Below, piece by piece: positions 34,855 through 43,510 of a stretch of 64,000 bases of DNA (within the stretch, counting starts at the first letter, position 1; each line of letters begins with the position of its first letter). The position numbers and the translations under genes are program-made. The DNA comes from Cytophagaceae bacterium. Lineage in GTDB: Bacteria > Bacteroidota > Bacteroidia > Cytophagales > Spirosomataceae. The DNA is taken from assembly GCA_016722655.1 (NCBI GenBank), contig JADKIR010000005.1, positions 620,001 to 684,000 of the forward strand, in the 5' to 3' direction. The notes beneath the pieces were generated by a model that was not told the origin of the DNA, made no database searches, and saw only the letters and a list, made by a program, of their open reading frames with translations.

Positions 34855-35970
34855 ATGAAATTAAAAGTAACAATAATTATTTCAATTCTTCTGTCAATAT
34901 CCCAAATAAAAACATTGGGCCAAAATCATATTGAAATAGTAATTCAAAATTGCCTAGTTCATAAGGAAAAATTCAATTTTTCCTTATGGGTGCCGTTTGA
35001 TACTATTAAAGTAAATCCTGTTTACCAAAATAATCTGATTTTTTTGAGATTTAAAACAGATGAAGACATTGGCGTATTGAATATTTCTCGAATCAGGGAG
35101 GATACACTTTTTTCTTCTACTGAGTTTTTAGTTCCATTAACGGAGAAAAATAAATTTTTTATAAATTGTAAAAAAAATGAAGGTTTTTCTTCTAAACATT
35201 TAATTAATTATTCGAAATATTCTGACTCTCTTGAAAATTTTCTAAGCCCACAATATGAATCTGCTAATAAAATTTTTAATCAGTTTGAAAATTTTTATTC
35301 TACAGAGGACTCTTTACAAATTTTAAGAAGCAAATTCGCAAATCAACATGAGAAAATAAAATTAGCTCATCTGGATTTTTATAGAGAAAGACCTAACCAA
35401 ATTTCAACTCTAATGTGTTTATTTTATAATAGTAGGCAGGCAAACTATTATAAAACTCAAGATTTTTTAGATTTTTTTTTGACTTTATCTCCTGAATTTC
35501 AAAAGAGTAAAATTGGACTTGAGTGCCGCAAAAATCTTTTACACAATATTGTCACCTTTAAAAACCAACCTAAGCTTGACTCATTAAATAAAATCAATTT
35601 TCAAAAAGTAGATATTTACAATAATAAATTCGATTTTACTCAACAAAAAGGCAAAATTACCTTAATTAATTTCTGGTTTATGGGTTGTGCACCTTGTGTT
35701 TATGAAATCCCGGAATTGGTATCACTAAAGTCTGAATATCCCAATTTGGATATTATTAGTTTTTCGACCGATAAAGAAATTGACAAACTTAAGGTCTTCG
35801 TGGCAGTAAAAAAAATGCTCTGGACCCATATTCAAGCTGATGAAGCAATCCGGGTAAAATTCAATATTAAGGGTTATCCCACCAATATTTTAATTGATGA
35901 AAATGGATATTTTAAATATATTAAAATGGGGGTAATCAACAGAAGTGAAATTGAGCGATTTTTAAAATAA
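34855..35970 (+). CDS. Exported TlpA/ResA-like thioredoxin-fold protein
   Basis: 371 residues from the ATG at 34855, which begins a proper signal peptide (MKLKVTIIISILLSISQIK). The ATG at 34780 only adds the repeat-encoded peptide. The N-terminal 240 residues resemble the DUF4369-type region common before TlpA domains in Bacteroidota but are weakly conserved. The C-terminal thioredoxin domain has KITLINFWFMGCAPC (CxxC = CAPC), then GYPTNILIDENG with the cis-Pro. Likely a periplasmic disulfide reductase. It is flanked by repeat copies U2 and D2. Confidence 0.85.
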   Translation: MKLKVTIIISILLSISQIKTLGQNHIEIVIQNCLVHKEKFNFSLWVPFDTIKVNPVYQNNLIFLRFKTDEDIGVLNISRIREDTLFSSTEFLVPLTEKNKFFINCKKNEGFSSKHLINYSKYSDSLENFLSPQYESANKIFNQFENFYSTEDSLQILRSKFANQHEKIKLAHLDFYRERPNQISTLMCLFYNSRQANYYKTQDFLDFFLTLSPEFQKSKIGLECRKNLLHNIVTFKNQPKLDSLNKINFQKVDIYNNKFDFTQQKGKITLINFWFMGCAPCVYEIPELVSLKSEYPNLDIISFSTDKEIDKLKVFVAVKKMLWTHIQADEAIRVKFNIKGYPTNILIDENGYFKYIKMGVINRSEIERFLK

Positions 35971-36006
35971 TTTCCCTTTTTTAATAAATATGTTATCTCA
36001 AAAAGA

Positions 36007-36159
36007 CAATTTTCATCCGTTCTGAGTCTCCGTAAGGGACTCTGTACGCAAGGTAAATGGTTCTTTCAAGGGTTTATTGATTTAGAGTAAAATATCAAAC
36101 CTTTATTTCCAGTTTCCAAAAAATCTATCAAACTTAGATTCAATAAATTCCAATATTTC
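36007..36159 (+). repeat. Composite intergenic repeat, intact D2-U3 junction
   Basis: D part: CCGTTCTGAGTCTCCGTAAG with GGGACTCTGTACGCAAGG, forming a hairpin GAGTC(36024-36028)/GACTC(36038-36042). It is followed by TAAATGGTTCTTTCAA and TTTATTGATTTA. The U part follows without interruption: TAAAATATCAAACC to CCAATATTT at about 36158. The small reading frame is not preserved in this copy, although a GGTGGAGACTC motif occurs further on near 36222. This copy gives the empty-site reference for the IS200-like insertion. Confidence 0.75.
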
Positions 36160-36565
36160 AGTTAGAAACACTTCCAATTTTTACCAAAAAAATCATAAAC
36201 AGATGCAACTTCGAAGTATTTGGTGGAGACTCTTTTATGATGATTCTTCCTACTCATGATACCAGGCAAAATTGCTTAACTTTTCTGCTCAATAGGTACG
36301 TATTGCTTCATAGACAAATATAGGCAAGTTAAATTTAATAAGAATAGCACAAACTGCAGAGAAAATGGCTTTAATAACCTTTTTTCAGAGAGCCAATACC
36401 ATTTCAAACCGAAAAAACATTTAGGACTGTCGGGAAGCATCTAAAAATGTAAAGGAAAATATAAAATTTCAGAAATAACTTTCATACTTTTAATAAATCG
36501 AATAAAGATTTAATTTTTAGATAAACCAAGGTACCTCCCCCTGAAAACCTAAAACTATTTTCAAA
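36160..36565. other. Non-coding stretch after the D2-U3 repeat
   Basis: About 400 bp of AT-rich sequence without a convincing gene. It contains the isolated repeat motif GGTGGAGACTC near 36222 and an ATGGCTTTA (36365) that may be a remnant of the repeat-encoded small frame. No terminator or clear promoter was found. Confidence 0.5.
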
Positions 36566-38215
36566 ATGAATATTCCTTTAAATTTCCTTTTAAAAACATC
36601 ATTTTTTACAACATTTCTATTTTTAAGTTTTGTCGGAAAAAGCCAAAACAGAGATGACATAAATAATCGGGATATTTTGTATCTTACATCTGGCGGAAAG
36701 CTAAACCCGCTTCAGGCCATCATGGATATCAGGCATTATACCATTGAATTGGAAGTGGATATTGCCAGGCAATCTATTGCCGGTTTTACTGAGGTGAGTT
36801 TAAATCTTTCACAAAAAACCGACACATTAATGCTTGATTTGATTCATTTATATAAAGTTACCGCCATTAAAGTGAATGGCAAAATGGCCTCTTACATACA
36901 AAAAGACGATAAAATATTTATTACTTCTTCTTTTGGATTTGAAAAAGGAAATCAGAAAGTTAAAATCCAATACAATGGCATCCCCCCGGTAGCCATCAGA
37001 CCACCTTGGGATGGGGGTTTTACATGGACAAAAGATGTGGCAGGAAACGATTGGGTAGCAATAAATATTCAAGGTGAAGGCGGAAAAATGTATTTCCCCT
37101 GCAAAGACCACCCTTCTGACGAACCCAATGAGGGCGTTGATATGAAAATCACCGTTCCTTCAAATTTAGTTGTAGCCGGTCCAGGTTTATTGATAAACGT
37201 AAACACCAAAAAAAACAAATCAACATATTATTGGAAGACGAACTACACCATAAGTAACTATTGTATTTTGTTTAATATCGGTAAATACAAAGTGGCCAGG
37301 GACACCTATACCACCATAGCGGGAAATATAGTGCCCATTGAGTATTATGTATTAGAGGCCGATACCGCTCAAGCCAAAAAGGTGATTGAATTGAAAAAGC
37401 GGGATAGCAAAATCATGGAAAAGTACTTTGGTGAGTATCCTTGGGTCAAGGAAAAAATCGGAATTGCTGAAGTGCCAAATCCAGGAATGGAGCACCAAAC
37501 TATGATAACTTTCGACAACAAATTTAAATACAAAACCATCAACGGGCAGGAATATTCTGATAACCTTTTTCATGAGTACGCACATGAATGGTGGGCCAAT
37601 AAGGTGACCAACAAAGATTGGGCACACATGTGGATACAGGAAGGAATTGCCACCTACGCGGAAGCATTGGCGATGTTAGAAATTGGTGGCGAAAAGGCCT
37701 ATAATACCATGATAGACGGTCACAGAAGGGGCGTCAGAAATAGAAAAGCGATGGTTTTGGGGGAAGAAGTAACAGAAGAAGAAGTGTATTCCGGGGGAGA
37801 TATTTATGTAAAAGGCTCTTTTTTTATGCATAGTTTAAGGTATTTAATAGGCGATGAGATTTTCTTTCCTACAATTAAGAAATTAGCCACCGACCCAAAA
37901 TTCACTTATGACAATGTCGTAACTTCCGATGATGTTGAAAGGCTTTTTAGCTCTGCTGCCGGAAAAAACCTGAAACCGTTTTTTGATTTTTATTTGAGAA
38001 CTACTGATGTTTTGGATATAGATGTGAAAGAAATTGGCTTTCAAAAATACCGGATCAAGCTTAATAATTTCTTTATGCCTTTGCCATTTGACATTATATC
38101 AAACGGCAAATCAGAGAAAGTGATAATCCCTGCTGAAGGAATTACAGTGACCAGCGATTTCGCCCCCCAAGTGGACCCCAAAGGCAATTATCTCAAAAAA
38201 ATAACGATACATTGA
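36566..38215 (+). CDS. M1-family zinc metallopeptidase (first of a coupled pair)
   Basis: 549 residues with a signal peptide (MNIPLNFLLKTSFFTTFLFLSF...GKSQ). The gluzincin motif HEYAHEW places His336, Glu337 and His340, with the third zinc ligand Glu359 in WIQEGIATYAE. The substrate loop GMEH replaces the usual GAMEN. It lacks the C-terminal helical domain IV of full-length aminopeptidase N, as in short bacterial M1 proteins. The stop codon overlaps the next gene's start (TGATG at 38213-38217). Confidence 0.9.
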   Translation: MNIPLNFLLKTSFFTTFLFLSFVGKSQNRDDINNRDILYLTSGGKLNPLQAIMDIRHYTIELEVDIARQSIAGFTEVSLNLSQKTDTLMLDLIHLYKVTAIKVNGKMASYIQKDDKIFITSSFGFEKGNQKVKIQYNGIPPVAIRPPWDGGFTWTKDVAGNDWVAINIQGEGGKMYFPCKDHPSDEPNEGVDMKITVPSNLVVAGPGLLINVNTKKNKSTYYWKTNYTISNYCILFNIGKYKVARDTYTTIAGNIVPIEYYVLEADTAQAKKVIELKKRDSKIMEKYFGEYPWVKEKIGIAEVPNPGMEHQTMITFDNKFKYKTINGQEYSDNLFHEYAHEWWANKVTNKDWAHMWIQEGIATYAEALAMLEIGGEKAYNTMIDGHRRGVRNRKAMVLGEEVTEEEVYSGGDIYVKGSFFMHSLRYLIGDEIFFPTIKKLATDPKFTYDNVVTSDDVERLFSSAAGKNLKPFFDFYLRTTDVLDIDVKEIGFQKYRIKLNNFFMPLPFDIISNGKSEKVIIPAEGITVTSDFAPQVDPKGNYLKKITIH

Positions 38216-39852
38216 TGCCAAACTTAAAGAACATTTTAATAGCCATAAGTCTGCTTATATTGCCTAAAATCGTTTTAGCAGATGATTATCCTGTCAATAA
38301 AAACATTGACATCAAACATTATGAATTTCATCTTACATTGTCGGATGATACAGATGAAATCCTGGGAAATGCTAAAGTTAGCATTTTGTTTAAAAAGGCT
38401 GGAATACAGTCATTTAGGTTAGATTTTATAAATAAAACAGCAGAAAGACAAGGTAAAGGAATGCAGATTGACTCCATAAAAGCTGGGAACATTCCGGTTC
38501 TCTTTTCCCATCAAAACGATGAAATTATCATCAATTTGCCAAGCCCTTCTGTTGACAACAATGAATTGGTATTTAGCATAAAATATCACGGAATACCATT
38601 TGATGGACTAAAAATAGGCCCCACAAGAAATGGGGATAGAAGCTTTTTTTGTGAAAACTGGCCCAATAAAGCACGCCATTGGTTGCCAACCTATGACCAC
38701 CCGTCAGACAAAGCTACCTCTGAGTTTATAGTGAAAGCACCTTCCCATTATAAAGTAATTTCGAATGGCTTGTTAATGGAAGAATCTGACTTGGGAAATA
38801 ATACAAAATTGACCCATTGGAAACAATCAGTACCGGTTTCATGCTGGTTGACCGTACTTGGAGTTGCCGATTTTGCTGTAAAATATGTCGACAGATTTGA
38901 AGGAAAAACTATCGAAACCTGGGTGTATTCCAAAGATAGACAAGCCGGATTTTATGATTTTGACGAACCTACCAAAAAAGTATTAGAGCTTTTCAGCAGC
39001 TATGTGGGGCCATTTGCCTATGAAAAACTAGCTAATATTCAATCCGTTAACTCTGGCGGTGGCATGGAAACTTCATCTGCCATATTTTATTCGGATAAAT
39101 TAATTAATGGCAAAAGAGACGTAAGATTAAGAAATGTGGTCATACACGAATTAGCCCATCAATGGTTTGGCAATTGTGTTACTGAAACTACATGGGACGA
39201 CGCCTGGCTGAGTGAAGGCTTCGCTACTTTTTTTACGATGCTATTTATAGAAAAGGAATATGGAAAGGAAGAATTTGACAAGGAAGTCATGAAATCAAAA
39301 GAATCAGTTTTTAAAATGGCCAAAAAAATGCCGGATTTTAGTATTGTGAGTCCGCGTACTGCAGAAAAAGAAGACGTAACTTCTGGTTTAACCTATCAAA
39401 AAGGTGCCTGGATACTGCACATGCTCAGAGATATGATCGGCGAAAACAATTTCAAAAAAGGCATTCAATCTTATTATGCTAAGTTTTTCAATGGAAGTGC
39501 CACAACTGATGATTTCAGAATAGAGATGGAAAAAGCCTCTGGAAAAGATTTGAAATTGTTTTTTAAACAATGGTTGTATCAACCCATTAATCCCTCTTTA
39601 AATGGCACATGGGATTTTGACGAAAAGAGTAAAAAATTAACTATACAATTATTTCAAATTCAAGATTTTACATTTAATTTACCAATAGAAATAGCCTATT
39701 ACACCAAGGGTAATCCCAAGCCCAATATTTTGAAAATGAATCTGACCAAAAAACAGCAAATACAAACTTTCAATTTGAATGCAATTCCGGAAATAGTGGA
39801 ATTTGACCCGAGAAATGTTTTGTTGAGCGAAAATGTTTTTGTGAGGAAATAG
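38215..39852 (+). CDS. M1-family zinc metallopeptidase (second of a coupled pair)
   Basis: 545 residues from the ATG at 38215, with a signal peptide (MPNLKNILIAISLLILPKIVLA). The zinc site is HELAHQW (His311, Glu312, His315) with Glu334 in WLSEGFATFF, and the exopeptidase loop GGGMETSS corresponds to GAMEN. It starts within the preceding gene's stop codon, so the two peptidases are made together, perhaps as partners. They share the fold but are well diverged, so this is an old duplication rather than a recent one. Confidence 0.9.
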   Translation: MPNLKNILIAISLLILPKIVLADDYPVNKNIDIKHYEFHLTLSDDTDEILGNAKVSILFKKAGIQSFRLDFINKTAERQGKGMQIDSIKAGNIPVLFSHQNDEIIINLPSPSVDNNELVFSIKYHGIPFDGLKIGPTRNGDRSFFCENWPNKARHWLPTYDHPSDKATSEFIVKAPSHYKVISNGLLMEESDLGNNTKLTHWKQSVPVSCWLTVLGVADFAVKYVDRFEGKTIETWVYSKDRQAGFYDFDEPTKKVLELFSSYVGPFAYEKLANIQSVNSGGGMETSSAIFYSDKLINGKRDVRLRNVVIHELAHQWFGNCVTETTWDDAWLSEGFATFFTMLFIEKEYGKEEFDKEVMKSKESVFKMAKKMPDFSIVSPRTAEKEDVTSGLTYQKGAWILHMLRDMIGENNFKKGIQSYYAKFFNGSATTDDFRIEMEKASGKDLKLFFKQWLYQPINPSLNGTWDFDEKSKKLTIQLFQIQDFTFNLPIEIAYYTKGNPKPNILKMNLTKKQQIQTFNLNAIPEIVEFDPRNVLLSENVFVRK

Positions 39853-39862
39853 GATTAAGAAA

Positions 39863-40080
39863 CATTTTCGGCTGTTCTTAGTCTCAGTCTGGACTCTGAA
39901 TGTATAGAAAATGCTTTTGTCCTCATGTTATTTGTTTAAAACTTTATAATGAAGAATCAAGGACTATTCCTTAATTTCATGATTTTCTCTGATTTAAATT
40001 CTATTATTTATAATATTAAAAAAAATAAAAACAAATCCTGAAAATATGGTAATTAGAATACCAAAAAATTCACCATCACA
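39863..40080 (+). repeat. Composite intergenic repeat, degenerate D3-U4 copy
   Basis: D part: TTTTCGGCTGTTCTTAGTCTC, then GGACTCTGAATG, AGAAAATG and TTATTTGTTTAAAA align with D2 despite many changes. U part (39988-40080): GATTTAAATTC, ATAATATTAAA, ACAAATCCTG and a small frame ATGGTAATTAGAATACC equivalent to the ATGGCTTTTAGAATACT of U2. The rest of 40081-40311 shows nothing recognisable. Confidence 0.55.
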
Positions 40081-40311
40081 AAATCATACACCAAAATCTA
40101 ATAAAAAGAAAGAATGATAGACAATTAACCAGGAGCCTTTTAAGAATTGAAAATCTTGACATTCATATCAGCGATGGTGCAACCAACCTAAAGCTGAGAT
40201 AATTGGTTATTTTATTCCACAAAGTGTGAAAATTATAAATGATAAAGTTTATTGTGTAACAGTATCGGAATTAATTGTTTCACCTTTGCAGGGTATAAAA
40301 ATACCAAAATA

Positions 40312-40920
40312 ATGTTAAAAAAATCACTTTTTTCCCTGGCCCTGATTTCGATTTTTGGAAGTCAGATTTTCGCACAAACCTTATCTGTAGGCCCTACAGT
40401 GGGTTTAAATATAGCTACTATTAAAACATCCCCTATCACTGAGCCACTTTTGGGCTATAATGCAGGCGGATTTGCCAATTACAGTATCAATGAGCATTTC
40501 GGCTTATCGGCAAAACTGATTTACTCTCAGTTGGGAGCCAATTATACTGAAGTAGAAGATATAATTAGGTTGCACTATGTACAAGTTCCACTTTCTGCTG
40601 TATATTATTTCGGGGATAATGGGAGTAAAGTAAGGCCAAAAATATTCGCGGGGCCTTATGTAGGAGCATTATTAAAAGCAAAAAACAAGGTTGGCGATGA
40701 AATCCAGGGAACTGACAAGAAATCTGCCTACACGCCAATAGATTTTGGTGGTCAGGTTGGGCTCGGTATCAATTACCTTGTAAAATCCAGAACCTGGCTC
40801 AATGTAGATACTGCATTTGGAAGGAGTTTTAACGACATTTTCAAATCTTCAATCAATAATTATCACAATCTTAATTTAAGTGTAAATTTAGGTCTGAGCT
40901 TCCCGGTGGGTGATAACTAA
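40312..40920 (+). CDS. Outer-membrane beta-barrel protein (PorT/OmpW-like family)
   Basis: 202 residues from the ATG at 40312, which begins a signal peptide (MLKKSLFSLALISIFGSQIFAQ); the ATG at 40252 would add 20 unlikely residues. It has the Bacteroidota barrel pattern: SVGPTVGLNIATIKT, GYNAGGFANYSINEHFGLSAKLIYSQLG, YVQVPLSAVYYFG, GPYVGALL and a C-terminal LNLSVNLGLSFPVG strand. About eight strands are expected. No specific role can be assigned. Confidence 0.85.
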   Translation: MLKKSLFSLALISIFGSQIFAQTLSVGPTVGLNIATIKTSPITEPLLGYNAGGFANYSINEHFGLSAKLIYSQLGANYTEVEDIIRLHYVQVPLSAVYYFGDNGSKVRPKIFAGPYVGALLKAKNKVGDEIQGTDKKSAYTPIDFGGQVGLGINYLVKSRTWLNVDTAFGRSFNDIFKSSINNYHNLNLSVNLGLSFPVGDN

Positions 40921-40935
40921 AATTTCCTATTCCTT

Positions 40936-40976
40936 AAAAACCCTTAAATCTTTCAAAAGTTTTAAGGGTTTTTTTT
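40936..40976 (+). terminator. Rho-independent terminator after the barrel gene
   Basis: AAAAACCCTTAAA (40936-40948) pairs with TTTAAGGGTTTTT (40961-40973), followed by further T. Confidence 0.85.
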
Positions 40977-41501
40977 CGCCAAAGCATTAATAATTTTAAA
41001 AAAAATAAAACATTAATCTCCCTTTCACACAATTTCCTAAAAAAACCATATTGATTCTTCTAATAATAGATTTCGAATCCAATTTAATAAGTGCATAATA
41101 ATTTAGGACAAAAGAGGTTTTTGAATTTTCAATCTGCACTAAAACAACTCCAAACTCATTCTAATCAATGAGGAAGGTCAGTTTTTATCCATAAACACCA
41201 AATTATATTTGTTCCGAAATTTTTCTTATATCAAAATATGAAAATATGTTCATTTTAAAGATTAGATTTCAAAAGGAAGCCTAAAAGCTCGTTCTAAAAA
41301 TTTAAAATAAACCTTATAAAAAATGAATCAAATCAATAATTTTTTGGCACATCTCTTTCATCACCAGATACTTGCCTGAAAATTATTTAAAAAAGACTCT
41401 TCAGTTAACTGAAAAGCTTATTTGATACTTTTTTTTGAAATCATTTCATAGATATTTTGAGAATTTCCCGGAAATAGAAGGATAAAATACATTATCATAT
41501 T
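40977..41501. other. Non-coding region upstream of the cytochrome operon
   Basis: About 525 bp, very AT-rich, no gene-like frame. The promoter for the multiheme operon must lie here. TTTG boxes occur at 41421 and 41434, and a TATTTTG near 41453, but none pair at the expected 19-21 bp, so no promoter is called. Confidence 0.5.
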
Positions 41502-42962
41502 ATGAGAATTGACAATACAACGTATAGTAAACTTCGGCTCATTGGCATAGCCGCTCTTGCAGTGCTAGGTTTGGTTTTGATTGGATTTACCATTAAAACT
41601 GGTCTTAATACCAACAAAGTGGTGATGCCGGAGCCAATCAATCCATTGGAAGGGCGTGTTTTGCCGCATCTGGATCACAGTGCTTATTTTAAAGATTCGA
41701 TTACTTCTCCTACGGAGCTTACAAAAACCTGTTTGAAATGCCATCCAAACAGTGCCAAAGAGGTAATGAAAACGCCCCATTGGACCTGGCAAAGTGGTGA
41801 TGTTATGAGAAACGGGAAGAATATTAAAACCGGAAAGAGAAATCAGGTCAATAATTTTTGTATCAGTGTGGTTGGCAACTGGAAATCCTGTGTTTCATGC
41901 CATGCAGGATATGGTTGGAAAGACCAGAACTATGATTTCACCAAAGAAGAAAATGTGGATTGCCTGGTATGTCATGATGGCTCCGGTACCTATTCAAAAG
42001 CCAATTACGGAATGCCTGACAAATCAGTAGATTTAAAAACCGTGGCTTCAAGCGTGCGTCGTCCTAATCGCGACAATTGCGGTATTTGCCACTTCAATGG
42101 TGGTGGTGGCATGGGTGTAAAACATGGTGACCTCGACGAATCCTTGCTTAATGCCAATGCAGAACTCGACATTCATATCGGTAAACTCAATTTTCAGTGT
42201 ATAGATTGTCACGAAACCAAGCATCATGCGATTTCGGGTAAACTCAATACTACTTACACTGAAAAAACTAAAGTGGAACGTTTTGATTGTGCAAAATGCC
42301 ACACCGAGAAACCACACAAAGAACACCGCCTCAACGAGCATACTGCACGCATCGCCTGTCAAACTTGTCATATTCCTGAGTTTGCAAGAAAACGTCCAAC
42401 CAAAATGACCTGGGACTGGTCAAAAGCCGGTAGTACTACCAGAAAAGATGATGCCCACGAGTACCTGAAAATTAAAGGGGAGTTCCATTATGAAGAAGAA
42501 GTTATTCCTACTTATGCCTGGTACACCGGTAAAATGGAGCGTTATATTACGGGTGATAAACTAGATAATCTTGAAGAGCATAATATCAATAACCCTATTG
42601 GTTCTCGCAAAGATCCGAAAGCTAAAATCTGGCCTTTCAAAGTGCATCATGCCAATCAACCTTATGATCCGGTAAATAACATCCTGATTCCACCTCTTAC
42701 AAGTGGTGATGGCGGTTACTGGACCAAATTTGACTGGAAATATGCCATTGCCAAAGGTGCAGAATTAAACAATCTGCCCTACAGTGGAAAATATGGATTC
42801 ACAAAGACAAAAATGTATTGGCCAATTAACCATATGGTCTCTACGAAAAAAAATGCCTTGACTTGTGTTCAATGTCATTCGCCTGAAGGAAGAATAAACT
42901 GGCAACAGTTAGGTTATAAACACGATCCAGCTCAGGGAGCCGGAAAAACAATAAAAAAATAG
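41502..42962 (+). CDS. Octaheme c-type cytochrome, tetrathionate reductase (OTR) family
   Basis: 486 residues with an N-terminal membrane anchor or uncleaved signal (about 13-30) and exactly eight CxxCH haem motifs at residues 77, 130, 154, 193, 233, 263, 286 and 455. The spacing, with seven clustered haems and a final one near the C-terminus, and conserved surroundings (NWKSCVSCH, RDNCGICHFNGGGGMGVKHGD, CQTCHIPEFAR) match the octaheme tetrathionate reductase family. The Shewanella enzyme reduces tetrathionate, nitrite and hydroxylamine in vitro. Lys128 just before haem 2 may be the unusual distal ligand. First gene of a four-gene operon facing the periplasm. Confidence 0.92.
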   Translation: MRIDNTTYSKLRLIGIAALAVLGLVLIGFTIKTGLNTNKVVMPEPINPLEGRVLPHLDHSAYFKDSITSPTELTKTCLKCHPNSAKEVMKTPHWTWQSGDVMRNGKNIKTGKRNQVNNFCISVVGNWKSCVSCHAGYGWKDQNYDFTKEENVDCLVCHDGSGTYSKANYGMPDKSVDLKTVASSVRRPNRDNCGICHFNGGGGMGVKHGDLDESLLNANAELDIHIGKLNFQCIDCHETKHHAISGKLNTTYTEKTKVERFDCAKCHTEKPHKEHRLNEHTARIACQTCHIPEFARKRPTKMTWDWSKAGSTTRKDDAHEYLKIKGEFHYEEEVIPTYAWYTGKMERYITGDKLDNLEEHNINNPIGSRKDPKAKIWPFKVHHANQPYDPVNNILIPPLTSGDGGYWTKFDWKYAIAKGAELNNLPYSGKYGFTKTKMYWPINHMVSTKKNALTCVQCHSPEGRINWQQLGYKHDPAQGAGKTIKK

Positions 42963-42967
42963 ATAAT

Positions 42968-43489
42968 ATGAAAAAAAGACCCAATCCCGTCACCAACCCT
43001 TATTTAGCAGGGTCTATTTTAGGGGTAGTTCTATATGCCGCTTTTGTGTTAACTCATAGTGGCCTTGGGGCTTCAGGTGCTATAAGTCGTATTCAGGTGG
43101 CCTTTGCCAAGCTCGTGTGGCAATCGCACGTTGATAAAGTAGGAACGTTTGCATCCATGGGAGCAGGCGATACCAACCCGCTCGATCATGCCAGTGTTTT
43201 GCTTCTTTTTGGTACATTTTTAGGTGGAATGATTTCAGCATGGTATAATGGTCGTATGAAAGTCGAAATTTTCAAAGGACCAAAAATCACTAACATTCAA
43301 AGATTGATTTTCGCACTTCTTGGTGGGGCTATCATGGGTTATGGTGCCAGATTTGCCCGGGGATGTACTTCAGGGCAGGCATTGTCTGGAGGAGCCCTCC
43401 TTTCTGTGGGAAGCTGGGCATTCATGCTAAGCATTTTTGCCGGAGGTTATGCTTTTGCTTATTTTGGAAGAAAGCTGTGGTCTAATTAA
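42968..43489 (+). CDS. YeeE/YedE-family membrane protein (sulfur-transport type), short form
   Basis: 173 residues with about four membrane helices. The conserved signature is GGAIMGYGARFARGCTSGQALSGGALL, in which the GCTSG cysteine is the key residue of the YeeE/YedE (DUF395) family that moves thiosulfate or related sulfur compounds. It follows the octaheme cytochrome by 5 bp and precedes a second, longer family member by 21 bp; the two may form one transporter of two halves. Confidence 0.88.
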   Translation: MKKRPNPVTNPYLAGSILGVVLYAAFVLTHSGLGASGAISRIQVAFAKLVWQSHVDKVGTFASMGAGDTNPLDHASVLLLFGTFLGGMISAWYNGRMKVEIFKGPKITNIQRLIFALLGGAIMGYGARFARGCTSGQALSGGALLSVGSWAFMLSIFAGGYAFAYFGRKLWSN

Positions 43490-43510
43490 AATTTAAATTC
43501 AAAAAATATT

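Noticed and set aside
41421..41460. Promoter for the cytochrome operon
   Set aside because: TTTG and TATTTTG-like boxes occur, but the spacing (14 or 27 bp) does not fit the Bacteroidota pattern.
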